DNA of 64,000 nt from Sphingomonas sp. UBA978 (GTDB lineage: Bacteria > Pseudomonadota > Alphaproteobacteria > Sphingomonadales > Sphingomonadaceae). The translations under genes were made by a program, and so were the position numbers. The stretch spans positions 1-64,000 of the forward strand of contig NZ_DBBS01000008.1 in assembly GCF_002292295.1 (NCBI RefSeq). The letters run 5' to 3'. Shown here in pieces: positions 44,558 through 55,715 of this stretch; within the stretch, counting starts at the first letter, position 1; each line of letters starts with the position of its first letter. Below the pieces are notes generated by a model, which worked only from the letters and a program-made list of their open reading frames with translations, made no database searches and was not told the origin of the DNA.

Positions 44558-44818
44558 GATGGTCCCCCCTCATAAAGTGAGTGTCATTCATGGACACAAT
44601 CGAACAAAAACACAAGCGAAATCGACGACGACGGAGGACAACGATACGTTACAGTTTCAAGTCGCTGCGTCGTGCGAGGGTTCGGGGCCATTGGCCAAAG
44701 ACGAACCGCAAAGGATTCGCCGTCCGGATCTCGTCCTGTTAAGTTGTTGTTAGGACTCTATTGGCGCGGATCATGAGTCCAGGGGTGTCAATTGTCTGAC
44801 GGGTCGCGTAGCGACCGG

Positions 44819-45838
44819 TCACATCGCAGGCCGCGGCGCACCGGCCGCCGCGAGCAGCGCATCGATCCCGACCGGGGTGACGTCCAGCCGGTCCAGACAG
44901 GCGAGCATACGATCCCACCATCTCCAGAAATTCGCAAGGTCCGACGCATTGCGGACATAGGGCGTGTGCCCGGGTTCGAGCGAGGGCGAGTGGAAGGAGA
45001 AGCTGAGCAGTCGCTGTTCGCCCTCGCCGATCGCGATCCGCACCGCTTCGAGCGCATCGTCGATCGGCATGTCCTCCGGCGTCAGCGCGATCCGTTGCAA
45101 CAGACCCGATCGTGCGAACAGGCCACGCCCATGCGACAGGCGACCGAGCAGCGGGTGAAGCATTGCGCCGGTCCGGCGGAGGCGGCCCGTAAAGATCGTC
45201 GTCAGCGGCACCTCGATCAGCGACCCCATCCGATAGGCCGCGCCGCTGATCGCGGTGAAGTCCGGGCCGCCGTCCACGCGATAGTCGTACCGCGCCCTGA
45301 CCGACGCATCGACGCGATAGCCACGGGCCGCGAGCAGGGCCGCAGTCGCCGGCCCGATCCCGTAGCGGCCGGCCCGATAGGCGAGCGGAGGCGCGCCGAA
45401 GGTGTCGCGCAACAGGTCGGTCAGCGCGTCGAGCTTCGCGGCCTCCAGCGCGGGCGGCAAATTGCCGGCATAGCTGTCCCCCGGCTGCGGCGGCGCATAG
45501 GGCGGGGTCACCCAGGGGTGCAGCTGCGCGCCGATCGACGACCGGCCGTCCGCGGCGATCGCCTGCAGGATGTCGACCGCGGCGGCATCGCTCGCGACCG
45601 GGTGGTCGACCATGCAGGCAAGGCCGATGCCGCGTTCGGCGAAACGCGCATGGGCGGCGGGCAGCGCGCGCATCGCGGTGACCGACCGGTTGCGCGGATC
45701 GAGCGGCGCCGACCAGTCGAACTCCTCCTCGACGTCGACGAAGACGATGAAGCGGTTGCCGAATGTCGCTGGCCAGCGGATCAGAACGCCCGATGCCGGC
45801 CGCGGCGCCCGATATGGCGTTACGGCGCCGTCCGCCAC
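44819..45838 (-). CDS. Polysaccharide-deacetylase-like protein
   Basis: 339 residues, no signal peptide. The NodB-like fold is suggested by VFVDVEEEFDWSAP (catalytic and metal Asp region), HPWVTPPYAP (His), YRAGRYGIGP and a late LSFSFHSPSLEPG (His). These are the four usual motif positions, though the spacing is that of the WalW-type branch, not classical chitin deacetylases. It may act on cytoplasmic polysaccharide precursors. It begins two bases after the histidine kinase stop and is probably transcribed with it. Confidence 0.75.
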   Translation of the reverse strand: MADGAVTPYRAPRPASGVLIRWPATFGNRFIVFVDVEEEFDWSAPLDPRNRSVTAMRALPAAHARFAERGIGLACMVDHPVASDAAAVDILQAIAADGRSSIGAQLHPWVTPPYAPPQPGDSYAGNLPPALEAAKLDALTDLLRDTFGAPPLAYRAGRYGIGPATAALLAARGYRVDASVRARYDYRVDGGPDFTAISGAAYRMGSLIEVPLTTIFTGRLRRTGAMLHPLLGRLSHGRGLFARSGLLQRIALTPEDMPIDDALEAVRIAIGEGEQRLLSFSFHSPSLEPGHTPYVRNASDLANFWRWWDRMLACLDRLDVTPVGIDALLAAAGAPRPAM

Positions 45839-45840
45839 GA

Positions 45841-47634
45841 TCAGTTGGTCGCCTGCCCCACCGCGTCATCTAGGGCGGCGGGCAGCCGCAGTGTCAAGAG
45901 ATGCTCGCCGAAGATCAGCTCGCCGCCGAGTTCGCGCGCGAGGTTGCGCGCCAAGCGCAGCGCGAAGCCGGTGCCGAGCAGAGGCGCGCCGCCCCCCGCC
46001 TCGGCATGGTCGGGCGTGTCGCCGTCGATGCTGAGCAGCACGTCCTCGCCGCCCGTGCCGAGCGATTGCGGGCGCGCGAAGCAGAGCGCGACCTGACCGG
46101 CCGGCGCCGGCGCCTCGGCGATATCGATCCGTTCGTCCGCGACCGCCGCCGCGGTGAGTGCGGCGAGCAGGCGCGACAGCAGCCGTTCGACCGCGCGATC
46201 GTCGGCCAGCGCGGCGTGATCCCCCATCGGATGGATATCGAGCGCGGTGCCGCGCAGCGTCGCGAGCGGTTCCAGATCCTGCGCGATCCGCGCCAGCATC
46301 GGCTCGATCGCGACCGGGCCGGCACGCAGGTCTAGCGCCTTGCCCTCGATCCGCGCCGCGGTGTCGAGGTCCTCGATCGCGCCGAGCAGGCTAGCGGCCT
46401 GGTCGCGGATCGTCAGGGCATGCTGGCGATAGACGGGCGCGACTGGCCCGAGCAGCTGCGCCTCGATCAGCTCGGCGAAGCCGGCGATGGCGTTGGTCGG
46501 CGTGCGCAGCTCGTGGACGAGTTGACGCAAGGAATCCGACGCCGCCTTGCGGGGCGCGGGAGCGACGTCCTCGTCGCGACGCGGACGGCGCGCGATCGCC
46601 GCATAGCCGGTGAAGCGGCCGGTGGCGGCATCGAATTGCGGCGTGCCGGTGACCCGCCACGCACCCGCCGCGTCGGATCGCCCGCCGATATCGAGGCGGG
46701 CGCCCGCGAACCGCTGGCGCTGGCGCAGCGCACCGTTGATGACCGCGTCGATCCGCACGTCGCCCTGCGGCGCGCCATAAGCGAGCGATGCGCCGATCAG
46801 CGTGCCGCGCGACACGCCATCGACGGCGCAGATCACGCCATGGGCATCGGTATCGAACCGGAAGCTGGTCGCTGCGGCCTCCGGCCCGGGCAAATCGGCC
46901 GGGGCGTCGGGAACCCGCTGGCGCTGGAAGGCGTCGATCCGCGCGACGAGATCGGCGATCTGGAAGCCGCCGTCGGCGACCGGGCGCGGCTCCGGCGGCG
47001 CGGCAGCGGGAATGGCGGCGAGCGCGGGTGGCGGCGATGGTTCGGCGACGGGCGCTGGCATCGCTTCGGGCGCCGGCGCCGCTTCGGGAACCGGCGCCGC
47101 TTCGTCATTGGCGGCGACCGGCGGGTCGTAGGGCAGGATAAAATCGCTCGGCCCGAAGCTCTCCAGCCCGCGCGTCACCGTCGCGGGCAGGTCGCGGCGG
47201 TGGCGCAGCAGTGCGCGGCCATGCGGGTCGAGACGCGGCAACAGCGCCAGCCAGGCGTCGTCGTCCATCCGCGCGGTGCGCAGCACGGGTGCGGCGACGG
47301 CGATGACGTCCTCGGCGAAGAAGGCGATCAGCGGCGCGGGCGGGGTCGCGAAGGCCAGCGCGCGTGCACTCGCCGACCGCACCGCGACGGGCACGGCCTG
47401 ACGCAACAGGCGCAGGCGGGCGAGCGAGGGTTCGTCGGCCGGGATGCGTCCGCGGCCCATCAGGTCGATCAACTGCCGCCACGCGGATTGCGCGCCGAAG
47501 CCACTTTCCATGTCGGCCGAAAGCACGGTTTTCAGGCTGTCGTCGAAACGCACGTCAACTCCCGCAGGGCCGCTTACCGGACGATAAGCGTCGCCCGTCC
47601 TTATCGACGGGGACTCACGGTGGAAACCGCTCAT
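45841..47634 (-). CDS. Sensor histidine kinase with long N-terminal domain
   Basis: About 597 residues, no membrane segment. The N-terminal 140 residues are helical and unassigned (LKTVLSADMESGFGAQSAWR and following), then an Ala/Pro-rich linker, a PAS-like module (about 250-360), and the HisKA box LRQLVHELRTPTNAIAGFAEL. The ATPase domain is degenerate but has GTGFALRLARNLAREL. The HELRTPTNAI box resembles DivL/PleC-type kinases. The start is uncertain (47634 chosen; 47661 and 47511 also possible). It is divergent from the Lrp-type regulator. Confidence 0.72.
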   Translation of the reverse strand: MSGFHRESPSIRTGDAYRPVSGPAGVDVRFDDSLKTVLSADMESGFGAQSAWRQLIDLMGRGRIPADEPSLARLRLLRQAVPVAVRSASARALAFATPPAPLIAFFAEDVIAVAAPVLRTARMDDDAWLALLPRLDPHGRALLRHRRDLPATVTRGLESFGPSDFILPYDPPVAANDEAAPVPEAAPAPEAMPAPVAEPSPPPALAAIPAAAPPEPRPVADGGFQIADLVARIDAFQRQRVPDAPADLPGPEAAATSFRFDTDAHGVICAVDGVSRGTLIGASLAYGAPQGDVRIDAVINGALRQRQRFAGARLDIGGRSDAAGAWRVTGTPQFDAATGRFTGYAAIARRPRRDEDVAPAPRKAASDSLRQLVHELRTPTNAIAGFAELIEAQLLGPVAPVYRQHALTIRDQAASLLGAIEDLDTAARIEGKALDLRAGPVAIEPMLARIAQDLEPLATLRGTALDIHPMGDHAALADDRAVERLLSRLLAALTAAAVADERIDIAEAPAPAGQVALCFARPQSLGTGGEDVLLSIDGDTPDHAEAGGGAPLLGTGFALRLARNLARELGGELIFGEHLLTLRLPAALDDAVGQATN

Positions 47635-47669
47635 TTGTGCGCCCCGGTCGCCACGTCGCATAGTGGGAC

Positions 47670-47699
47670 AATTGCGTTGCGCCGCAATTTTCTTATGAT
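47670..47699 (+). promoter_or_regulatory. Lrp-family gene promoter with overlapping palindromic operator
   Basis: AATTGCG (47670-47676) and CGCAATT (47683-47689) make a 20-bp palindrome that overlaps a -35-like TTGCGT (47672-47677). A clean -10 TATGAT follows at 47694-47699. The regulator ATG is 51 bases downstream of that box. The arrangement fits autoregulation, and possibly control of the divergent kinase gene. Confidence 0.55.
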
Positions 47700-47749
47700 T
47701 AAGGGATTGCGCCGCCGTCGATCGGCCTGTTTCCGGAGTTTCTTACGCA

Positions 47750-48217
47750 ATGTCCTTCGATCGGATCGATCGTCAGATCCTCGCCCACCTGCAGCAGGAC
47801 GGGCGGATGACCAATGTCGAGCTGGCCGAACGCGTCGGGCTGACCGCCCCGCCCTGCCTGCGTCGCGTTCGCGCGCTCGAGGAGGCGGGGGTGATCCGCG
47901 GCTATCACGCCGATCTCGATCCCGCCAGCCTCGGTTTTCCGATCACGGTCTTCGCGATGGTGTCGCTGCGCAGCCAGGCCGAGCACGACCTCGCCGCGTT
48001 CGAGGCCCATGTCGCGGAAATCCCCGAGATCCGCGAATGCCACATGCTCAACGGCGAAATCGACTTCATCCTGAAGATCGTCGCCAGCGATCTCAAGAGC
48101 TTTCAGGAAATCCTGACGACCCATCTGACGCCGGCACCCAATGTCGCCAGCGTGAAGACCTCGCTGACCATCCGCACCGCCAAGTCGACGTCGGGCATCC
48201 CCGTCATCATCGACTGA
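47750..48217 (+). CDS. Lrp/AsnC-family transcriptional regulator
   Basis: 155 residues. The N-terminal winged HTH reads DRIDRQILAHLQQDGRMTN, then ELAERVGLTAPPCLRRVRALEEAGVI. The C-terminal RAM/Lrp ligand-binding domain includes the HMLNGEIDFILKIVASDL block. Members bind amino acids and form octamers on DNA. The gene is monocistronic with a palindromic site at its promoter. The ligand and targets are not predictable. Confidence 0.93.
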   Translation: MSFDRIDRQILAHLQQDGRMTNVELAERVGLTAPPCLRRVRALEEAGVIRGYHADLDPASLGFPITVFAMVSLRSQAEHDLAAFEAHVAEIPEIRECHMLNGEIDFILKIVASDLKSFQEILTTHLTPAPNVASVKTSLTIRTAKSTSGIPVIID

Positions 48218-48226
48218 CCGCCGACG

Positions 48227-48258
48227 AGAAAGGGCGGCCCGTCTCCGGACCGCCCCCC
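48227..48258. terminator. Bidirectional terminator between the Lrp regulator and the TPR gene
   Basis: GGGCGGCCCG and CGGACCGCCC pair with one mismatch around TCTC. On the minus strand the hairpin is followed by TTTCTC, which suits the TPR gene; on the plus strand a C-run precedes TTAT. Confidence 0.55.
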
Positions 48259-48281
48259 CCCTTATCCGAGGCCGTACGCGG

Positions 48282-49604
48282 TTACGCTGCCGGTGCAGCC
48301 GCCGCAGCCGGTGACGAACCGACCTGCGTCCAGGTCGTCCACAGCGCTGCGATGCCCGCCCGCGGATTGCCGGTGACCGCACCGAACGCCGCCTGCGCAC
48401 CGGCCTTGTCGCCCGACCGCGCCAGCGCGATGCCGAGGCGGGTGTTCACCTCGTTCGCGTCCACGCCACCCTTCCCGAGTGCCGCACGGTAAAGTTCGGC
48501 CGCCTTGGCGTAGTTGTTCTGACCGAGGTAAGCGTCACCCGTCGATGCGGCGATCTTGCCGTCCTTCGCCGCCAGCGCCTGCTTCTCGCTGGTGGCGAGC
48601 GAACCTTCCGCCTTGATCGCGGTGTTCGCGGCGGTCAGCAGCCCCTTGGAGAAGGTGCTCGACGCCGGAATCCGGCCCGCCGCCATGCCTTCCTTCAGCA
48701 CCGCGGCCGCCTCATACGGGTTGCCGCGATCGTAGACGCTCTTCGCGTAATCCTCGTACATCGCCTGGTCCGGCATCGCACCCGCGGCGCGCATCAGGCG
48801 GTACAGGTCGACGTTCTGCGCCTTGTCGGGCGCGGCGAGGCTGTTCTGCGCAAAGGCATATTGCAGGATGACGTCGCGCCACACCTTGGCGTTCGGATAG
48901 GCCGCCACATATTTCTGCATCCAGGCGAGCGTTTCCGGCGCCATCTTCTTGCCGTTCGCGGTGGCGATGCCGAAGCGGTAATAGGCTTCCGGCACCGGCT
49001 GGCCCGCGGCCTTCTGCGCGGTGATGAACCGGTCGAGGTCGGCGAGGCCGCCCGCGGTATCACCCGCCTGCACCTTCACCTTGGCGAGCTGCAGGTCGAA
49101 ATCCGGGCTGGAATAGCCGGCCTGCTTCGCCTGCGTGAAATATTGCGTCGCAACCGGATACTGGCCGCTGTTGTAGGCGAGCTGGCCGCGGCGGAACAGG
49201 TAGCGGCCACGATCGGCGGCCGGCGTCGACTTGGCGGTCAGCAGCGCATCGAGCGGCTTGGCGAGGACGGTTTCGTCCAGCGGCGCCTTGGGATTGGCGG
49301 CCTGGGCGATCGCCAGCTTCGTGTTCTCGAGGTCGTAGCGGAGCGCGGCGGCGATATACTTGTCGTCGTCGGTCGTCGCCGCGGCCTCGATCTGCGCGAC
49401 GAGCGGCTCGGCGGTGGCGGGGGTGCGCGCCTTGATCGCCTCCTGCGCCTGGAAGGCGATCGCCTGCACCGGCTTGCTGAGCTTGAAGCCCGGTGCCGCC
49501 TGCTCTTCCTTCTTGTCCTTGGCCGCCGCGGGCGCGACGATCGCAAGGCCACTCACGCCGGTGGCCAGCACCGCGGCAAGCGCGAGCTTCGAAAGGGTCT
49601 TCAT
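48282..49604 (-). CDS. Secreted TPR-rich protein
   Basis: 440 residues with a signal peptide (MKTLSKLALAAVLATGVSGL, cut near 28). The mature protein is a helical solenoid of loosely conserved TPR/Sel1-like units: LFRRGQLAYNSGQYPVATQYF (about 140-160) and DAYLGQNNYAKAAELYRAAL (about 360-380) are the best. It probably acts as a periplasmic scaffold. It has its own promoter region (49605-49740) and a terminator. The partner is unknown. Confidence 0.82.
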   Translation of the reverse strand: MKTLSKLALAAVLATGVSGLAIVAPAAAKDKKEEQAAPGFKLSKPVQAIAFQAQEAIKARTPATAEPLVAQIEAAATTDDDKYIAAALRYDLENTKLAIAQAANPKAPLDETVLAKPLDALLTAKSTPAADRGRYLFRRGQLAYNSGQYPVATQYFTQAKQAGYSSPDFDLQLAKVKVQAGDTAGGLADLDRFITAQKAAGQPVPEAYYRFGIATANGKKMAPETLAWMQKYVAAYPNAKVWRDVILQYAFAQNSLAAPDKAQNVDLYRLMRAAGAMPDQAMYEDYAKSVYDRGNPYEAAAVLKEGMAAGRIPASSTFSKGLLTAANTAIKAEGSLATSEKQALAAKDGKIAASTGDAYLGQNNYAKAAELYRAALGKGGVDANEVNTRLGIALARSGDKAGAQAAFGAVTGNPRAGIAALWTTWTQVGSSPAAAAAPAA

Positions 49605-49768
49605 GCTAACTCTCTCTCCAACAAGTGGGGCATCGCTGCCGTAACGTTCACCGGCCTCTAACGGTCCGTCGCGGGCCGTTCAAGCAAAGCGATAGAGCGT
49701 TTTTCCATGGCCGGAGGCCGCTGAACGACGATTGAACGCGCCCGCCATGACCGCTACCGGCAGTGGCG

Positions 49769-50509
49769 ATGATCGCGATTATCTCCCCCGCCAAGACGCT
49801 CGATTACGAGACGCCCCTGCCCGACCTGACGCCGACGACGCCGCGCTTTGCGGGCGAGGCGGACAGGCTCGCGGCGGCGGCATCGCATCTGACGCAGAAG
49901 AAGCTGTCCGAGCTGATGCACATTTCGCCCGCGCTGGCGAAGCTGAACGCCGACCGGTTCCGCGATTTCGCCGAGGCGCCCGAACGGCCGGCGCTGTTCG
50001 CTTTCGCCGGCGACGTCTATACCGGACTCGACGCCGGCACGCTGGAGCCGGAGGCGCTGCCGTTCGCGCAGGATCATCTGCGCATGCTGTCGGGCCTCTA
50101 TGGCCTGCTGCGGCCGCTCGACCTGATGCGCCCCTATCGGCTGGAGATGGGGACGCGCTGGGGCCCGCGGGTCAAGAAGCTGACCGACTGGTGGGGCGAC
50201 CGGATCGCCGGGGCGCTGGCCGAGGACGTCGCGGCGGAGGGATCGGGCATGGTGCTGAACCTCGCCAGTCAGGAATATTGGGCGGCGGTCGACGGCCGGC
50301 TGCCCGCCGGCGTCCGCGTCGTCGCGGTCGACTTCCGTGACGGCGATCGCTTCGTCAGCTTCCATGCCAAGAAGGCGCGCGGGCTGATGGCACGCTGGAT
50401 GATCGAGCATCGCATCACCGATATCGACGCGATGAAGGGCTTCGACAGCGCAGGCTATGCCTATGACGCGGACGCCAGCACCGCCGACCAATGGCGGTTC
50501 GCGCGATGA
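49769..50509 (+). CDS. yaaA: Peroxide stress protein YaaA (DUF328/UPF0246)
   Basis: 246 residues. The N-terminus IAIISPAKTLDY, then FAGDVYTGLDA, LSGLYGLLRPLD and NLASQEYW, matches the family. YaaA lowers intracellular free iron and damage during peroxide stress in E. coli. The ATG at 49769 reproduces the family N-terminus; a GTG at 49763 would add two residues. The stop overlaps the SDR start (ATGA). Confidence 0.93.
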   Translation: MIAIISPAKTLDYETPLPDLTPTTPRFAGEADRLAAAASHLTQKKLSELMHISPALAKLNADRFRDFAEAPERPALFAFAGDVYTGLDAGTLEPEALPFAQDHLRMLSGLYGLLRPLDLMRPYRLEMGTRWGPRVKKLTDWWGDRIAGALAEDVAAEGSGMVLNLASQEYWAAVDGRLPAGVRVVAVDFRDGDRFVSFHAKKARGLMARWMIEHRITDIDAMKGFDSAGYAYDADASTADQWRFAR

Positions 50510-51207
50510 GCGGCGGCGGCGCCAGCGCGGTGATCGTCGGCGCATCCGGCGGGATCGGTGCGGCGCTGTACGAGGCGATTGCGGACGAAGGCGCCTATGA
50601 TGTCGTCCATGCGCTGTCGCGGTCGGGCGAGGCGCGGATCGACATCGAGGACGAGGCGAGCGTCGCCGCCGCGGCCGCCCGAATCGCCGCGGGTCCCGCG
50701 CCGTCGCTGGTGATCGTCGCCACCGGCCTGCTCCACGACGGCGACCGAGCGCCCGAAAAGAGCTATCGCGAACTGGACGCTGCATGGCTGGCGAAGACGC
50801 TGGCGGTCAATGCGATCGGCCCGGCGCTGGTCGCCAGGCACCTGCTGCCGCTGATGCCCCGGCAGGGCCGCACGGTGTTCGCCGTGCTGTCGGCGCGGAT
50901 CGGCAGCATCTCCGACAACCGGCTGGGCGGCTGGTACGGCTATCGCATGGCCAAGGCGGCGCTCAACCAGCTGGTACGGACGCTCAGCATCGAGGAGAAA
51001 CGGCGCAACGATCGCGCGATCGTCGTCGGGCTGCACCCGGGCACCGTCGACACCGCGCTGTCGCGGCCGTTCCAGGGCAATGTCCGCCCCGGCACCCTGT
51101 TCGCGCCCGATCGCGCGGCGTCACAGCTGCTCGACGTGATCGACGGGCTGAAGGTCACGGACAGCGGCCGGTTGTTCGATTTCGAGGGCAAGGAAGTCGC
51201 GCCCTGA
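50506..51207 (+). CDS. Short-chain dehydrogenase/reductase (CsgA-like)
   Basis: 233 residues. The NAD(P) site IVGASGGIGAAL is at the N-terminus, the catalytic YGYRMAKAALN gives Tyr and Lys, and LHPGTVDTALSRPF is characteristic of the C-factor/CsgA-like branch. An oxidoreductase of unknown substrate, coupled to yaaA by an ATGA overlap. It may act in oxidative stress, but only by association. Confidence 0.88.
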   Translation: MSGGGASAVIVGASGGIGAALYEAIADEGAYDVVHALSRSGEARIDIEDEASVAAAAARIAAGPAPSLVIVATGLLHDGDRAPEKSYRELDAAWLAKTLAVNAIGPALVARHLLPLMPRQGRTVFAVLSARIGSISDNRLGGWYGYRMAKAALNQLVRTLSIEEKRRNDRAIVVGLHPGTVDTALSRPFQGNVRPGTLFAPDRAASQLLDVIDGLKVTDSGRLFDFEGKEVAP

Positions 51208-51221
51208 CGATCGCGCGAGAC

Positions 51222-51237
51222 ATGACGAAAACGTCAT
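51222..51237. repeat. Short inverted repeat between the SDR and the small secreted-protein gene
   Basis: ATGACG-AAAA-CGTCAT, 16 bases, perfect, overlaps a CATAAT box (51235-51240) that could be a -10. Possibly an operator; no matching -35 was found. Confidence 0.35.
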
Positions 51238-51326
51238 AATCCGGCCACTTCCCCGTCAGTTGCGTCGGCGCATCCCGTCCTCACGACGACGCGGCATCCG
51301 CTGCGTCCGCCGGTGGAGATGATGCC

Positions 51327-51617
51327 ATGACCAAGTCCCTGCCCTTCGCCCTGCTCGCCGCCGCCTCGCTCTGCTGCGGCTCCGCCGCATTCGCCACCGG
51401 CGGCCAGAACGCGGCAGTGAAGACGACCGCGACCAGCCGCACCACCACGACCACCAGGCCCGTGATCGGCAAGCCGATGGTCGCGACCCGGACGACGACG
51501 AAAGCGACCACCGCGGCCAAGGGCCGGATGGTGACGGTCAAGACCAGCACCGGAAAAACCGTGACCTACGATTGCGGCAAGGCGGGCAACGCCAGCAAGG
51601 CCGCCTGCAAGAAGTGA
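51327..51617 (+). CDS. Small secreted basic Thr/Lys-rich protein
   Basis: 96 residues. A signal peptide (SLPFALLAAASLCCGSAAFA, cut near 23) is followed by a low-complexity Thr/Arg/Lys stretch with repeated TTT and RTTT (about 30-65). The C-terminus VTVKTSTGKTVTYDCGKAGN and following has two cysteines that may form a disulfide. GTGGAG lies upstream of the ATG. It resembles short cationic periplasmic proteins; function unknown. Confidence 0.75.
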   Translation: MTKSLPFALLAAASLCCGSAAFATGGQNAAVKTTATSRTTTTTRPVIGKPMVATRTTTKATTAAKGRMVTVKTSTGKTVTYDCGKAGNASKAACKK

Positions 51618-51642
51618 GCCCTTCCCGCGCTTTGTGAGCCCC

Positions 51643-51678
51643 CACGCGCACGTACGCGCAGGTGCGTACGTGCGCGTG
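51643..51678. repeat. Large perfect inverted repeat upstream of gyrA
   Basis: CACGCGCACGTACGC and GCGTACGTGCGCGTG, perfect 15-base arms with a GCAGGT centre, lie 25 bases after the small secreted-protein gene and 64 bases before the gyrA start. No T-run follows on either strand. It may be a factor-dependent terminator, a supercoiling-sensitive cruciform or a protein site. Confidence 0.6.
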
Positions 51679-51742
51679 ACTTTCGCGTCCCGGCGGCTTA
51701 CAGGATCGGCACACATCTGTAACAATCCGAAAGCGTATTGCC

Positions 51743-54561
<2,819 letters not shown>

Positions 54562-54565
<4 letters not shown>

Positions 54566-54915
54566 GCGACCTCCCCACCACCGCCTACAAGGTGCTGACC
54601 GCCGAGCAGATGGCGACGCTGGAACGTGAAGGCAGCTTCGCGGGCGCGCCGGTCGATCTGGCGGACGGCTACATCCACATGTCGACCGCGGCGCAGCTGA
54701 CCGAGACGGTCGACAAGCATTTCGCCGGCCAGAGCGATCTGCACGTCGCCGCGGTCGATCTGGGCAGCTTTGGCGGATCGCTGAAATGGGAGGAATCGCG
54801 CGGCGGCCAGCTGTTCCCACATCTCTACGAGCCGCTGCTGCTCGAAACGGTGATCGCCTACTCGCCGTTGAGACGAGACGCGGACGGGACGGTCCGTTTG
54901 CCCGTAACCGGCTGA
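54562..54915 (+). CDS. DUF952 family protein
   Basis: 117 residues, cytosolic. The family blocks are YKVLTAEQM, DGYIHMSTAAQLTETVDKHF, LKWEESRGGQLFPHLYEPL and a terminal VIAYSPLRRD. The fold resembles a small ADP-ribosyltransferase-like domain, but no activity is established. The start is GTG overlapping the gyrA stop (GTGA), so it is translated after gyrA. Confidence 0.88.
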
Positions 54916-54951
54916 TCCCGTTAGGAACTCCGCTCGCCGATCAGGGCGGGC

Positions 54952-54977
54952 GGAACCGCATCGGACATACCATCGTT
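54952..54977 (+). promoter_or_regulatory. Candidate EcfG (general stress response) promoter
   Basis: GGAAC (54952-54956), a 17-base spacer and CGTT (54974-54977) match the alphaproteobacterial EcfG consensus GGAAC-N16/17-CGTT. Transcription would begin near 54984, and the ATG at 55012 has GGAGAA upstream. The downstream gene is a secreted protein. Confidence 0.6.
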
Positions 54978-55011
54978 TCCCTGTCACAACGACAGAAGAT
55001 GGAGAATCCCC

Positions 55012-55593
55012 ATGCGTACCCTGGCCCTGACGATCGGCAGCCTGATGATGGTGCCCGCCGCGGCTCTGGCACAGCAAGCCACGCCGGCCCCGGGCGCCGC
55101 AGCGCCCGCCGCCTCTGCCGCCACCGCCCCGACGGTCGGCGCGACGATCTATGACAGCGCCGGCGTGTCGCTCGGCACCGTCGCCAGCATCACGCCCCAG
55201 GCCGTGATCCTCAACACCGGCACCGCGCAGGTCCCGGTTCCCCCCGCCTCGATCGGCAAGACCGAAAAGGGCTTCGCCATGGCGATGACCAAGGCCGATC
55301 TCGATGCGGCGGTCGCCAGTTCGCAGGCACAGGCGCAGGCCGCGGTGAAGGCGAAGCTCGTCCCCGGCACGGCGGTATCCGGCCTGCAGGGCGCGCCGCT
55401 CGGCACGATCAAGGCGGCGGACGCGCAGTTCGTGACGCTCACCACGACCAAGGGCGACGTCAAGCTGCCGATCGCGGGCTTCTCGGCCGATGCCAGCGGC
55501 AAGGTGATCGTCGGCATTACCGCCGACCAGCTGGCCGCCGCCACCGCCGGGGCGAGCGCGAACGCCACCACGAGCAGCGCCGCACCGAAGTAA
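55012..55593 (+). CDS. Secreted protein with two PRC-barrel-like halves
   Basis: 193 residues. A signal peptide (MRTLALTIGSLMMVPAAALA) and an Ala/Pro linker precede two similar beta segments: VGATIYDSAGVSLGTVASI (about 43-61) and VSGLQGAPLGTIKAADAQF (about 122-140), each followed by a short basic/hydrophobic strand. This looks like a tandem PRC-barrel-like fold. It has a candidate EcfG promoter and a clear terminator, so it is a single stress-linked envelope gene. Function unknown. Confidence 0.78.
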   Translation: MRTLALTIGSLMMVPAAALAQQATPAPGAAAPAASAATAPTVGATIYDSAGVSLGTVASITPQAVILNTGTAQVPVPPASIGKTEKGFAMAMTKADLDAAVASSQAQAQAAVKAKLVPGTAVSGLQGAPLGTIKAADAQFVTLTTTKGDVKLPIAGFSADASGKVIVGITADQLAAATAGASANATTSSAAPK

Positions 55594-55618
55594 GCAATTC
55601 GTTGCGACTAACCGATAC

Positions 55619-55645
55619 GGGGAGGGTCAGCGCCCTCCCCGTTTT
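55619..55645 (+). terminator. Intrinsic terminator
   Basis: GGGGAGGG and CCCTCCCC (8 bp) with a TCAGCG loop, followed by GTTTT, 25 bases after the secreted-protein stop. Confidence 0.8.
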
Positions 55646-55715
55646 CGTATCGATCGCGATCGTCCCGCCCTGAACACGGGATCGACACCCGTCCGGCGCG
55701 AACCGCGCGCCGGCC

